A DNA stretch of 64,000 bases, from NCBI GenBank assembly GCA_963786495.1, contig CAWAZL010000002.1:124001-188000 (forward strand), given 5' to 3'. Made by a program: the position numbers and the translations under genes. The notes below the pieces were generated by a model. That model made no database searches, was not told where the DNA came from, and saw nothing but the letters and a program-made list of their open reading frames with translations. The stretch comes from JALZKA01 sp963786495. GTDB taxonomy: Bacteria > Actinomycetota > Thermoleophilia > Solirubrobacterales > 70-9. Below, one piece after another: positions 33,087 to 43,400 of the stretch (its first letter is position 1; every line of letters begins with the position of its first letter).

Positions 33087-33752
33087 ATGCGCAGCATGCG
33101 CGTGGCCGCGGCAATCGCGGCAGCCCTCCTGGCCAGTGCGACTTCTTCCGCATCGGCTCACGAGGGCAATCCGGACTTCAGATCCGTGGTCGACCAGGTC
33201 GACCCGGCCATAGAGGGACTCAGCGTCGAGGTCGTCAATTTCGACGACAGCCTGCGGCTGGTCAACCACTCCGATCAGGACGTCGTCATCGAGGGCTACG
33301 AGGGCGAGCCGTTCGCGCGAGTTCTCGCGGACGGCTCGGTCGAGCTCAACCGCAACTCGCCCGCCTTCTACCTGAACGACGATCGCTTCGCCGAGTCGGA
33401 AGTGCCGGGCGACGTGGACGCGAAGGACCCGCCCGACTGGGAGCTCGTAGACCGCTCCTCGATGCTCGAGTGGCATGACCACCGCATGCACTGGATGTCG
33501 ACGGCGCTGCCCCCTCAGGTCAAGGACGAGTCAAAAGAAACGAAGATCTTCGATTACGAGATCCCCATCGATGTGGGCGGCGAGCAGGGCGCGATCGAAG
33601 GCACGCTGACCTGGGTCGGACGAGGCGAGAGCTCATTCCCGGTCCTGCCGGTCGTGGTGGGAGCGCTCGGCGTCGGGGCTGGAATCGCGCTCTTGACGAT
33701 CCGCCGCCGCCGCTGGGCCGATGAGGACGAGGGCGAGGACACAACCTGGTGA
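33087..33752 (+). CDS. Secreted, membrane-anchored protein with His/Met-rich motif (copper operon)
   Basis: A 221-residue protein with a Sec signal (AAAIAAALLASATSSASA) whose mature end starts with HEG. The outside domain has two beta parts, and near residue 130 the motif MLEWHDHRMHWM, rich in possible copper ligands. One C-terminal helix (FPVLPVVVGALGVGAGIALL) is followed by RRRRW and an acidic tail. Family by name unknown to me. Its stop overlaps the start of copCD, so it likely belongs to the copper system, perhaps as a periplasmic copper carrier. RBS AAGGAGG precedes ATG 33087. Confidence 0.75.
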   Translation: MRSMRVAAAIAAALLASATSSASAHEGNPDFRSVVDQVDPAIEGLSVEVVNFDDSLRLVNHSDQDVVIEGYEGEPFARVLADGSVELNRNSPAFYLNDDRFAESEVPGDVDAKDPPDWELVDRSSMLEWHDHRMHWMSTALPPQVKDESKETKIFDYEIPIDVGGEQGAIEGTLTWVGRGESSFPVLPVVVGALGVGAGIALLTIRRRRWADEDEGEDTTW

Positions 33753-35473
33753 GAGCGCGTGCGCTCATCGTTGCGCTGCTCGCACTCGCAGCAGCGCTCC
33801 TGGTCCCGGCGCTCGCGTCGGCGCACGCCACGCTCGAGGGGTCCTCGCCCGAGCGTGGCGCGAACCTGCGCGAGGCGCCGGAGTCCGTTGAGCTCCAGTT
33901 CTCGGAACCCGTCGAGGCCAGCTTCGGCTCCCTGAGGGTCTTTTCGAGCGAGGGGGACACGCTTGGAGACCTCGAGACCTTCCGCCCCGACGACGACGGC
34001 TCGGCACTCGGAGTGCGCCTGCCGGCCGACCTCGAGGACGGCACCTACACCGTGACCTACCGCGTGATCTCCGCGGACTCCCATCCGGTGTCCGGCGGGT
34101 TCGTCTTCAGCGTCGGCGACGCCGGCACGGCGCCCTCCGAGAGCGTTTCCGACCTCCTCGACGACACGGAGGCAGGCACCGCGACCCAAGCATCGGCGAC
34201 GGTGGCAAGGTTTCTCACGTACGCCGCGACCGGGCTGGCCGTCGGCGTCTTCGCATTTGCGCTTCTCGTGTTCTTGCCCGCGGTGAGGCAGCTCGGAAAG
34301 GATGAGACTTGGCAGGACGCGACCGATGCGTTCGGCCGGCGGGCGAAGACCTTGGTCGTCATCGCGGCCGGCGCCGGACTCGTGGGCGGCGCGCTCGGCA
34401 TCGTCACGCAGGGAGCCATAGCCGGCGGCACCTCAGTGTGGGACGCCCTCGACAGCGGTGTCATCTCCGATGTGCTCGGCACCCGCTTCGGGACGGTCTG
34501 GGGCATCCGAGAGCTCGCATGGGTCGGCATCGGTGTCGCTGCGCTCAGCGGGCTGCTCTGGTCGCGCGGTCGCGCGGTCGCGCTCGTCCCGGCCCTGGCG
34601 TTTCTCGTCGTGGCACCGAGCCTGTCGGGCCACGCCTCCACCTACAGCCCCGAGTGGCTGATGGTCTCGGCGAACATCGGCCACGTCGCGGCAATGTCGA
34701 TCTGGGTCGGCGGCGTCGCGGCACTCGCGTTCGGGGTCCGATCCGCGACCAGAGCGCTCGATCCGGCCGATCGCACCCGTCTCCTCAGCGCGACCCTCAT
34801 TCGCTTCTCCCCCATCGCCCTCGCCAGCGTGCTCGTCCTTACAGCCACCGGCACCGTGCAGGCCATCACCTACCTCGATTCGGTCTCCGACCTCTGGGAG
34901 ACCGGTTTCGGGCGAGCCCTCTTGGCGAAGATCATCCTGCTCGGCGTCCTCGTTGGGATCGGGATCGTGCACCGCCGCCGCTCGCTCCCACGCCTGCGGG
35001 CGGCGGCGGACGGTGGCTCGCCGCCCGGTCAGGGCGGCAAGTTCGCGATGAAAGCGCTCCGCGCCGAGATCGCGCTTTTTGTCGCTGTCCTCGCCGTGAC
35101 CGGGATCCTCGTCGGCGAGCAACCGTCGACGTCGGTCGCGGAGGGGCCGCAGAGCGCGTCCACGACCGTGGGCGGCGCGCGGCTCGACGTGACAGTCGAC
35201 CCGGCCCTCGTCGGGTCGAACGAATTGCACCTCTACCTGACGGACCCCGAGGATGGCTCCCAACTCGACGACCTGACTGGCGTGACTCTTCAGGCGTCCC
35301 TTCCAGCCGAGGATCTCGGGCCGATCGAGATCGATCTCGAGAAGTCAGGCCCCGGCCACTACACGGCCCCCGACGCCCAGCTCGGAGTCCCTGGCACTTG
35401 GGAGCTCACGTTCTCGGGCCGGCTCTCGCGTTTCGATGAGCCCCGAGGGCTTCTCGAGGTGGAGATCGAGTGA
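33749..35473 (+). CDS. CopC-CopD fusion, copper-binding and copper-transport protein
   Basis: A 574-residue fusion. After a signal peptide, the CopC domain (about residues 27-125) begins with the mature N-terminal His of SAHATLEGSSPERGANL, the classical Cu(II) ligand, and includes ISADSHPVSGGFVFSV. The CopD part (about 150-430) has eight or so transmembrane helices with HASTYSPEWLMVSANIGHVAAM carrying conserved His residues. A C-terminal YtkA-like beta domain (about 475-574) follows. It likely binds copper outside and moves it inward. GTG 33749 overlaps the preceding gene. Confidence 0.9.
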   Translation: MRARALIVALLALAAALLVPALASAHATLEGSSPERGANLREAPESVELQFSEPVEASFGSLRVFSSEGDTLGDLETFRPDDDGSALGVRLPADLEDGTYTVTYRVISADSHPVSGGFVFSVGDAGTAPSESVSDLLDDTEAGTATQASATVARFLTYAATGLAVGVFAFALLVFLPAVRQLGKDETWQDATDAFGRRAKTLVVIAAGAGLVGGALGIVTQGAIAGGTSVWDALDSGVISDVLGTRFGTVWGIRELAWVGIGVAALSGLLWSRGRAVALVPALAFLVVAPSLSGHASTYSPEWLMVSANIGHVAAMSIWVGGVAALAFGVRSATRALDPADRTRLLSATLIRFSPIALASVLVLTATGTVQAITYLDSVSDLWETGFGRALLAKIILLGVLVGIGIVHRRRSLPRLRAAADGGSPPGQGGKFAMKALRAEIALFVAVLAVTGILVGEQPSTSVAEGPQSASTTVGGARLDVTVDPALVGSNELHLYLTDPEDGSQLDDLTGVTLQASLPAEDLGPIEIDLEKSGPGHYTAPDAQLGVPGTWELTFSGRLSRFDEPRGLLEVEIE

Positions 35474-35532
35474 CACAGCTTGCTGAACCAAACAAAGCCC
35501 GCAAGGGCTTCATCAATAAAAGGAGAACGGAA

Positions 35533-36246
35533 ATGAAGAAGATGGCAATGGCGGCTGCCGCCGTGGGGGCGTTCGCGCTCCCCGCCGGCGCTGGCGCTCA
35601 CGTATTCATTCAGGAGCCCGAGGTCCCGACGGACGGGTTCGGGTACCTCGATTTCATCGTCCCTCACGGGTGTGACGGATCAAGCACGACACAGGTGACG
35701 GTTCAGATCCCCGAGAACGTCCCGTCCGTGACCCCGGAGGTCCAGCCGGGCTGGACGCTCGAAACGAAGACCGGTCCCAAAGAGGAAGTCGAACTCTTCG
35801 GCGAGACGGTCACCGAAGGTATTTCCGAGGTCACGTGGACCGCTGAGAACGGGCAGGAGCTGCCCGACGAGCAAGCACGGCGGTTCTGGCTGGAGGCGAA
35901 GCTCCCTGCCGGCGAGCCTGGCGAGTCCGTCTATTTCCCGACGATCCAGACCTGCGAGAAGGGCGAGACCCGCTGGATCGAAGTCCCGGCCGAGGGCGAG
36001 ACCGAGGAGAACCTCGAGAGCCCGGCCCCAGCTGTCGTGCTGACCGAGGCAGAGGGCGAAGCCCACGGCGACGACTCGCACTCGGATGACGCTGCCACCG
36101 ACGAAGAGGCCGACGACGCCGTCGAAACGGCCGACGATTCGGACAGCGACGACGACGGCGACGGCATGACGATCGCGGCGCTCGCACTGGGTGGGCTCGG
36201 CTTCGTCTTCGGAGGCATCAGCCTCGCGCGTTCGCGCAAGGCCTAG
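35533..36246 (+). CDS. YcnI-family (DUF1775) copper-binding membrane protein
   Basis: A 237-residue secreted protein anchored by one C-terminal helix (MTIAALALGGLGFVFGGISL). Signal cleavage at AGAGA leaves the mature end HVFIQEPEVP; in YcnI the N-terminal His binds Cu(II) in a histidine brace. DUF1775 motifs follow (VPHGCDGSSTTQVTVQIPE, GWTLETKTGP). A long acidic/His linker (about 165-205) links it to the anchor. ATG 35533 sits behind AAAAGGAGAACGG, 60 bp after copCD. Its stop shares CTAG with the converging M28 gene. Confidence 0.88.
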   Translation: MKKMAMAAAAVGAFALPAGAGAHVFIQEPEVPTDGFGYLDFIVPHGCDGSSTTQVTVQIPENVPSVTPEVQPGWTLETKTGPKEEVELFGETVTEGISEVTWTAENGQELPDEQARRFWLEAKLPAGEPGESVYFPTIQTCEKGETRWIEVPAEGETEENLESPAPAVVLTEAEGEAHGDDSHSDDAATDEEADDAVETADDSDSDDDGDGMTIAALALGGLGFVFGGISLARSRKA

Positions 36247-37136
36247 CCAGACGGATCGAGGACACGCACGGCAGGTTCGCCCACGGCCTCAAGACTTTCC
36301 GGGCAGACCTTGTCGAGCGTGTCCTCGGTCGTGTGCCAGTAGGGGCCGGGGCTCGTGTCGTCGCCGTAGGTGAAGTCGATGATGTCCACGGCAGGCACGC
36401 TCGCTGCCAGGAACGGGAGATGGTCGTCGCTGATTCCCGCGGCCTCACCTTCGAATGGCGCAGCGGATCCATCTGCCTCAACCGCGGCTCCGGCGAAGCG
36501 GTCGTAGAGGGCGGCGTCCGAGTTCGACTCACGCGGGATCGAAAGCTCGCAGTCGCCGACCAAGTCAAAGAGGATCATCGAATTCACATCCGCCAGAGCG
36601 GGCGAGCCCTGTTCCGCGGTCTCGGCGTAGGTCACGTACTGCTGAGATCCGCGCGTGCCGTCCTCTTCGAAGGGCCTGTCGCCCCGCGCCTCCTCCGCGT
36701 CGAATAGTGCGATCGACACGGACGGCCCTTCGAGCGGCGCCTCGGTGGCCAGGGCTCGCGCGAGCTCGAGGACGACGGCGACCCCCGAGGCCCCATCGTT
36801 GGCGCCGACGAATCCCTCGATGTCCTTGGTGTCGTGGTGCGCTCCGACGACCACCGTGCCCTCGCCCTTGCCCGGGATCTTCGCAACGACGTTCGCGTAC
36901 GGCTTCTGGACCGCGACGTTCTCCGCGCCCGCGTCCTCGAGCTCAGCGACCAAGAAGGCGACCAGTTCGCGATTCCCCGGAGATCCCGAGGGTCGCGGCC
37001 CGATGTCTACCTGCGCTTCGAGGTCTTCGAACGCACGCTCGGCGTCGAAGCGTTCAGGGGCGGTCGCGTCCGGCTCGTCAGAGCCGCAACCGGCCAGAAC
37101 GAGCGCCGCGCAGGTCAAGAAACGGGCGAAATGCAC
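36243..37136 (-). CDS. M28-family zinc aminopeptidase lipoprotein
   Basis: An outer-facing aminopeptidase. GTG 37136 gives a compact lipoprotein signal (VHFARFLTCAALVLAGC, lipid Cys17). An alternative ATG at 37160 would overlap the start of the divergent acyltransferase gene. The M28 metal residues are visible: VVVGAHHDT (His, then Asp), GANDGASGVAVVLELAR (bridging Asp), FDAEEARGD (catalytic and ligand Glu), DLVGD (Asp) and YWHTTEDT (His). Closest group is the aminopeptidase/glutaminyl-cyclase-like type. About 297 residues. Confidence 0.85.
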   Translation of the reverse strand: MHFARFLTCAALVLAGCGSDEPDATAPERFDAERAFEDLEAQVDIGPRPSGSPGNRELVAFLVAELEDAGAENVAVQKPYANVVAKIPGKGEGTVVVGAHHDTKDIEGFVGANDGASGVAVVLELARALATEAPLEGPSVSIALFDAEEARGDRPFEEDGTRGSQQYVTYAETAEQGSPALADVNSMILFDLVGDCELSIPRESNSDAALYDRFAGAAVEADGSAAPFEGEAAGISDDHLPFLAASVPAVDIIDFTYGDDTSPGPYWHTTEDTLDKVCPESLEAVGEPAVRVLDPSG

Positions 37137-37173
37137 CTGAAGAGGGTAGGTTCCAGTCATGTCAAAGGGTCAT

Positions 37174-38598
37174 ATGGACAGGCTCTCGGCCCTCGACGTC
37201 TCATTCCTCACGAACGAATCGTCCGTGGCGCACATGCACGTGGGGGGCGTGATGATCTTCGAGGGGCCGCCGCCCGCTTACGAAGACATGTTGGGGCACA
37301 TCCGCTCGCGCCTTCACCTGGTGCCGCGCTTTCGCCAGAAGCTCGCGAACCCGCCGATCGAGACGGGCCGCCCGCTCTGGGTGGACGATCCGACCTTCAA
37401 CCTCGAATATCACGTGCGCCACTCGGCTCTCCCCTCGCCGGGCTCAGAGGAGCAGCTTCGAAACCTGGCCGCACGCGTTTTCTCGCAGCAGCTTGACCGC
37501 ACCAAGCCCCTGTGGGAGTTCTGGCTCGTCCAGGGGCTCACGCGCAAGCGCTTTGCGATCGTCTCGAAGACCCACCACGCGCTGGTCGACGGCGTTTCCG
37601 GCGTTGACATCGCCACAGTCCTCTTCGACGTAAAGCCGGTGCCCGAGCCTGCCAAGGCCGAGCACGACTGGATCCCATCGCCTCAGCCCTCCTCGGCGCA
37701 GCTCGCGGCCAAGGGCTTCGCCGGCCTGGCGAAGATCCCGCTCGCGCTGGCGCGCCGCGCCGAGCGCGCGGCCTCGCATCCGCGCGACTCGATGGCACGC
37801 GCGAGCGAGATGGCGACCGCCGTGGGCGAGGTCGCATGGAACTTCGCCAACCCCGCACCCACTCTCCCGCTCAATGTTCCAATCGGATCTCACCGCCGGT
37901 TCGTCTGGGTGCGCTCGGACCTGGCGCAGTTCAAGGGCATCAAGGGCGCTCTTGGCGGCACGGTCAACGATGTCGTGCTCACGGTGGTGGCGGGCGGCGT
38001 ACGCGACTGGCTCCACTCGCGCGGGATCAAGACCGAAGGTATGGAGGTGCGCGCACAGGTCCCCGTTTCGATCCGCGGCATGGATGGGAAGGGTCAGCTC
38101 GGCAATCAGATCACCGCGATGCGCGCCGCGCTCCCTGTTTACATCGAGGACCCCGTTCAGCGACTCGATCGTGTCAAGGAGCAGATGAAGGACCTCAAGG
38201 AGTCGAGGCAGGCGCTTGGCGCCGAGGTCATCTCGCGATTCAACGACTTCGCGCCTCCCACGATCCTGGCCCAGGCGGCACGCATCAACTTCTCGACGCG
38301 GCTGTTCAACATGGTCGTGACGAACGTGCCCGGCCCCCAGATACCGATCTATCTCTTGGGCCGTGAGCTCGAGGACATGTTCCCGGTCGGATTCCTGCCT
38401 CCCGATCAGACGCTCTTCGTCGCGATCATGTCCTACAACGGCGCGGTCAACTTCGGCCTCCTCGCCGACTACGACTCGATGGACGACGTGCAGGTCATCG
38501 CCGACGGGATCGAGGGCTCCCTTGCCGACTTGGGTGCGGCCGCCGAGGAAGCCCGGCGCGAGGCCGCCGCAACGGAAACCGCGTCAGCGGAGGCATAA
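37174..38598 (+). CDS. Wax ester synthase/diacylglycerol acyltransferase (WS/DGAT)
   Basis: Transfers acyl groups from acyl-CoA to diacylglycerol or long-chain alcohols for storage lipid. The catalytic HHxxxDG motif is VSKTHHALVDGVSG, and the C-terminal WES_acyltransf half has VTNVPGPQIPIYLLG and MSYNGAVNFGLLADYD. The family usually begins MDRLSALDxSFL, so ATG 37174 (behind AAAGGG) is preferred to ATG 37159, giving 474 residues. A 92-residue gene follows 2 bp later. Confidence 0.9.
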   Translation: MDRLSALDVSFLTNESSVAHMHVGGVMIFEGPPPAYEDMLGHIRSRLHLVPRFRQKLANPPIETGRPLWVDDPTFNLEYHVRHSALPSPGSEEQLRNLAARVFSQQLDRTKPLWEFWLVQGLTRKRFAIVSKTHHALVDGVSGVDIATVLFDVKPVPEPAKAEHDWIPSPQPSSAQLAAKGFAGLAKIPLALARRAERAASHPRDSMARASEMATAVGEVAWNFANPAPTLPLNVPIGSHRRFVWVRSDLAQFKGIKGALGGTVNDVVLTVVAGGVRDWLHSRGIKTEGMEVRAQVPVSIRGMDGKGQLGNQITAMRAALPVYIEDPVQRLDRVKEQMKDLKESRQALGAEVISRFNDFAPPTILAQAARINFSTRLFNMVVTNVPGPQIPIYLLGRELEDMFPVGFLPPDQTLFVAIMSYNGAVNFGLLADYDSMDDVQVIADGIEGSLADLGAAAEEARREAAATETASAEA

Positions 38599-38600
38599 AG

Positions 38601-38879
38601 ATGGAAGGCGGTCCCTTCCGCTATCACCTCGAGCTGACCCCCGAGCAGCTCAAGATCGTGCACACGGCGCTCAAGAGCCTGCAGGACGACTTCGGCCACG
38701 ACGAGCCGGAGATCCTGCGGATCATCCATTCCCTGCTCGAAAAGCTCCCCGACGAGCATGCGATCCGCGCGATCCGGATCGGCGAGGACGGCGCTCCCGC
38801 CCCGGTCGTCGACATCACGCCGCCCGGCGGCGTCCGCTCCGAGCCTGATCCCACGGATCCGGCCGACGGCGCCGCCTAG
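38601..38879 (+). CDS. Small hypothetical protein downstream of WS/DGAT (92 aa)
   Basis: A soluble, acidic 92-residue product: a helical N-terminal half (YHLELTPEQLKIVHTALKSL, then DDFGHDEPEILRIIHSLLEK) and a proline-rich disordered tail. It starts 2 bp after the acyltransferase stop, so it is co-translated and may bind or regulate that enzyme. No family recognised. Confidence 0.7.
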   Translation: MEGGPFRYHLELTPEQLKIVHTALKSLQDDFGHDEPEILRIIHSLLEKLPDEHAIRAIRIGEDGAPAPVVDITPPGGVRSEPDPTDPADGAA

Positions 38880-38885
38880 AGCCAA

Positions 38886-38931
38886 CGAACGTCCCACAGC
38901 ACCCCGTATAGGGCTCAGCGTCGGACGTTCG
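38886..38931. repeat. CGAACGTCC...TATA...GGACGTTCG hairpin repeat, copy 1
   Basis: A 46-bp imperfect inverted repeat ending in CGAACGTCC and GGACGTTCG with CCCGTATAGGG near the middle. A related structure lies at 47343-47385. Position: gap between a hypothetical gene and the DMT transporter. Confidence 0.55.
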
Positions 38932-38955
38932 TCGCTCCCGTAGCCTCGTGCGCCC

Positions 38956-39843
38956 GTGTCCGTCTCGGTCCAGATCGGCCTGCTGCTGTCGCTTGCGACG
39001 GCGTTCGCGTCCGTGCTCGGGTTCCTCTACAAGCACCGCGGAGCGATCGCGATGCCCCACGTGGACATGCGAAAGCCGCTGCGGACCTCCTTCGCGCTCT
39101 TCAAGAATCCCTGGTACACGCTCGGCATCGTCACAGCGACCGTTGGCTGGGCCTTCCACGTCGGAGCGTTGGCACTGGCGCCGATCTCGCTCGTCCAGGC
39201 GACGATCGCCGGCGGCCTCGTCCTCCTCACGGTCACGGCTGACCGCCTGTTCGCGCATGAGGTGACGCGGCGCGAGTGGATCGGTGTCGCGCTCGCTGCC
39301 CTTGGCCTCGCCTTCCTCGCCGCCACGATTGGCGACACCGCCTCCGAAGCCCACTCCGACTACGAGAACTCGAGGCTAATCCCGTTCCTCGTGATCGTCA
39401 CGGGCGCAGCTGTCCTCGTCGCATGGCGGGCGTCCGACAACGTGCGCGAGGGGATCCTCTTCGGCGTCTCAGCCGGCCTTTTCTGGGCGGCGTCGGACAC
39501 CGCCATCAAGGCGCTATCGGACGGACTGGGCGAGGAGAGCGCAGCCGAAATCCTGCTGACGCCGCTGGCGGTCCTGATCGCGCTCGCCTCGATCGCCGGC
39601 CTGGTCGTCTCGGCGCGAAGCCTCCAGGTCGGCAAGGCCGTCCCGGTCATCGCGCTCACCAGCGTCGCCGCCAACACGCTCACGATCGCTGCGGGCCCGA
39701 TCGTCTTTCAGGAGCCGCTACCGGAGGAGCCGCTCGGAGTCGCTTTGCGCATGATGGCCTTCGTCCTGGTGATCAGCGCCGCGGCGCTGACCCCGGCGCC
39801 GATCTCAGCGGCTGAGGAACTCGAAGCGGCTGATACGGCTTAG
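38956..39843 (+). CDS. EamA/DMT-family membrane transporter
   Basis: A 295-residue membrane protein with about nine to ten hydrophobic segments in two EamA-type halves (first half: VQIGLLLSLATAFASVLGFL and LVQATIAGGLVLLTVTADRL; second half: GVSAGLFWAASDTAIKAL and IALTSVAANTLTIAAGPIVF). Likely moves a small metabolite; direction and substrate are unknown. GTG 38956 starts the first helix. The gene appears monocistronic. Confidence 0.75.
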   Translation: MSVSVQIGLLLSLATAFASVLGFLYKHRGAIAMPHVDMRKPLRTSFALFKNPWYTLGIVTATVGWAFHVGALALAPISLVQATIAGGLVLLTVTADRLFAHEVTRREWIGVALAALGLAFLAATIGDTASEAHSDYENSRLIPFLVIVTGAAVLVAWRASDNVREGILFGVSAGLFWAASDTAIKALSDGLGEESAAEILLTPLAVLIALASIAGLVVSARSLQVGKAVPVIALTSVAANTLTIAAGPIVFQEPLPEEPLGVALRMMAFVLVISAAALTPAPISAAEELEAADTA

Positions 39844-39935
39844 CGGCCCGAGAAGTCGATCAACGAGCCGCGCGCATCTCCCTCGCCGGATCCAACAACT
39901 CTTGAGTCGCCGTCAAGCTGCGACACTTCCTCGCC

Positions 39936-40391
39936 TTGTCCTCCTACCGGCATCAGGCGTACCTCGAGGCGCCGGTTGCGACCGCCTGGAGCCTGCTCGG
40001 AGCCCCCGAGCGCTATCCCGAGTGGTGGCCCCGCATCGTCGAAGTGCACGGCGAGGCGTACGAGCAAGGCGACGAGTACGTGCAGGTGTCGCGCCGCCCA
40101 GGCTGGCATGTCGAGTCGCGCTACGTGATCGAGCGCCGCGAGGAACTGCATGAGATAAGGATGCGCTGCCAGCTCTCGTCTTCCTACGCGCACTGGACGC
40201 TCACAGCTGCGCAGGGAGGAACGTTCATCGACCTCGAGATGGGCATGGAGCCACACCGACTCGGATACCGCGTGTTTGACGTGGCGATCGGCAGGCCCTG
40301 GTTCAAGCGGTGGACCCTCCAGTCGCTCGAGGGGCTAAATAATGCCGTGCGTCGCGAGCAGCGCGCGCCGTCGGCCAAAACCGCTGGCTAG
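39936..40391 (+). CDS. SRPBCC-fold (START-like/polyketide cyclase) protein
   Basis: A 151-residue lipid- or polyketide-binding fold. YLEAPVATAWSLLGAPERYPEWWPRIVEV is the hallmark start (shown in two parts: YLEAPVATAWSLL, APERYPEWWP); then HWTLTAAQGGTFIDLEMG and a C-terminal helix FKRWTLQSLEGLNNAV. TTG 39936 is the first start after an in-frame stop. The ligand is unknown. Confidence 0.75.
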   Translation: MSSYRHQAYLEAPVATAWSLLGAPERYPEWWPRIVEVHGEAYEQGDEYVQVSRRPGWHVESRYVIERREELHEIRMRCQLSSSYAHWTLTAAQGGTFIDLEMGMEPHRLGYRVFDVAIGRPWFKRWTLQSLEGLNNAVRREQRAPSAKTAG

Positions 40392-40471
40392 GCTGATTTG
40401 CGGAGGTATTGACAGCGCCCCCTTGCGTTGACACACTGTTTCGTGGTCGGGGGCCTAACCAGGAGGTCTCG

Positions 40472-43400
40472 TTGAAGTCGTATCTGTTGGCGGTCGCAGG
40501 GGCAGTCGTGCTGTTCGCATTTCCATCGTCCGCACAGGCCGCGCCGCCAGACCTCGAGGTCTATTCCGGCACCGTGGCGACCGAAGACCTTCAGGAGATC
40601 CTCGCGCTCGGCGTCGACCGCCGCGAGCTGTCCCTCTCCCCCGTTGACGGCGGCAAGAGCCTCGTCCGCGTCGAAACGATCCTCAGCCCGGTGCAAGTCG
40701 CTCGAGCTCCGCGGAAGCGGTGTCGAGCTTCAGCGCCAAGCGGTGCAGCGGGCCGCGAAGCCGAAGGTGTTCCGGAAGTACTCGGGCAACAAGGGGCTCA
40801 AGGCGGACTTCGAGAAGACGGCCAACCAGAATCCCGACATCACCAAGCTCGTGACGATCGGCCAGACGATCGAGGGCCAGGACATCGTCGCGCTGAAGGT
40901 CTCGGAGGACGCGGACACGACCGCGGACGGCGCCAAGCCCTCCGTGCTCTACCTCGGCGCCCAGCACGCCCGAGAGTGGATCACGCCGGAGATGATCCGC
41001 CGCCTGAAGAACGAGATCATCAAGCGCTACACCACCGGCAACAACAAAGATCGAGCAGCTCCTCGAGGAGAACGAGCTGTGGTTCGTGCCGGTCGCCAAC
41101 CCGGATGGCTACGACTTCACCTTCGAGCCGGGTCAGCGCCTGTGGCGTAAGAACCTCCACGACAACAACAACGACGGCGAGATCACGGCCGGCGACGGCG
41201 TCGACCTCAACCGCAACTTCGACTACCGCTGGGGCTATGACAATGAGGGCTCCTCGCCGCAGACCGCCAGCGAGACATATCGCGGCGAGTCGGGCAATTC
41301 CGAGCCCGAGACCCAGGCGCTCGACCAGTTCGTGGAGCGACATCGGCTTCGAGTTCTTCGTGAACTACCACTCAGCCGCAGAGCTCCTGCTCTACGGCAT
41401 CGGCTGGCAGGTCGCGACGCCCTCGCCCGACGACGCGCTCTACGAGACAATGGCCGGCGATGACGCGGACCCCGCCATCAAGGGCTTCGACCCGGACATC
41501 TCTGCCGAGCTCTACACGACCAACGGCGACACCGACACCTACATGAGTGAGACGTACGGGGTACTCGGCTTCACGCCCGAGATGTCTACGTGCGAGACGG
41601 TGTCCGCCTCGAACAAGAAGGACAAGTGGAAGCCGAAGGACTGCGGCTCGGGCTTCGAGTTCCCAGACGACGAGAAGCTGATCAAGAAGGAGTTCAAGCG
41701 GAACCTCCCGTTCGCTCTCTCCGTAGCCGAGTCGGCCTCGGATCCCGACGACCCGGAGTCGGTCGTCGGCCGCACGGCGCCGAACTTCGTGATCGATCCG
41801 TTCGACGTCTCCTACGGCCCGAATCAGGAGGTCGCGGTCGTCGCCAAGCGCGCGCTTGATGACGTGACGCTCAACTACTCGATCAACGGCGGCTCCGTGC
41901 AGACGGCCCCCGTGAACGAATGGACAGGCGGCGAGCGCTACGGAGACGAGAGCGATGACTATTACGCCGAGCTCCGCGGTGAGGTCGGCGCGAGCGTGGG
42001 CGACGATGTCGAGGTCTACTTCACGGCCGAAAGCGCGCGCCGCGGCGCCGTCGTCGAGTCCGAGCACTTCACATACACCGTCGAGGGCCTCGCAGACGAG
42101 GTGCTCGTGATCGCGAACGAGGACTACGAGGGCGTCAACCCGAACTATCCGCCGTCGGTCACAGCGCCGAAGTACGCGGCGGCCCATCAAGCGGCGCTGA
42201 CGTCCGCGGGCTACTCGTCCGACGTCTGGGACGTTGACGCTCAAGGCGTCCCGCACGACCTCGGAGTGCTTAGCCACTACGACGCCGTGGTCTGGTACCT
42301 CGGAGACAACCGCCTGACGCAGGACCCGGAGGACAGGCTCACCCAGACGCCCGACGGGAACCTGCCGGACATCTCGGTCGCCGAGCGCCAGCAGTACCTG
42401 ACGATCAGCGTCCGCGACTACCTCAACGAGGGCGGCAAGCTCGTCCACGCAGGCGAGACGTCGCAGTACTCGGGCCTGCCCGGGATTTCCGACATCGTCG
42501 GCGGCCTCTACTACGGCCTCAACGGCGACCCAGAGGCCGAGTGCGTCATCACGTCCGCCGACGGCTACTTCGAGGACTGCCTGATCATGGCGGACGACTT
42601 CCGCCAGTACTACCTGGGCGCGTTCGCGCGAACCTCGTTCGAGGGACCTGAATCGGTGGACGGCGTGGATGATCCTCTGACCGGCTACCAGGGCAACTTT
42701 GGCGGCCCGGTCACGACCGGAGACAACCCGCTCAACGAATCGGGAACCTTCCAGGTCACGAGCGACGTCCTCCCCGTTGCCGAGTTCCCGCAGTTCGAAT
42801 CGCTGGGCGCGGCCAAATATCCGCAGGAGGGCGGTCCATACGGGCCGGTCGAGGGCACTCGCTACGCGGGCGTCGAGCACCGAGACGACACCTACACAAG
42901 GTTGACCAGGACGATTGACCTCTCCGGCGTCGCAGCCGGTGACGAGCCCCAGCTGCAGTTCCAGCTCTCGCACAACATCGAGCCCGGCTATGACTTTGTC
43001 ATCGTCGAGGCGCGGACTGCGGGCGACAACGACTGGACCACGCTCAAGGACCTCGAGGGCGGCACCTCGACGCAAGTGCCCCTCGATTGCGAGCAGGGCT
43101 TCCTGCTCGACGAGCACCCGTTCCTGAAGCACTACATCAAGCCCGGCAACCCGTGCGAGAACAAGGGCTCGAGCGGCAAGTGGAACGCGTTCTCCGGCGA
43201 CAACGGCGGCTGGCAGCCGGCCGCGTTCAACCTGTCCAAGTGGGCCGGCGAAGAGGTCGAAGTCCACATCAGCTACGTGACTGACTCGGCCTTCGGCGGC
43301 ATCGGCGCGTTCGTAGACGACACGAGTGTCGTCGCGGACGGCTCGGAGCTATTCGCGGACGGGTTCGAGTCTCTGACGCCGACGTGGACCATTACCGGTC

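Noticed and set aside
40690..41345. Programmed +1 frameshifting in the M14 genes
   Set aside because: The sites share no slippery motif or stimulatory structure, and similar extra bases hit unrelated housekeeping genes.
41372..43267. A 631-codon minus-strand open frame
   Set aside because: Shadow of the M14 gene; composition (Val/Arg/Leu/Asp-rich) and lack of motifs match other antisense frames.
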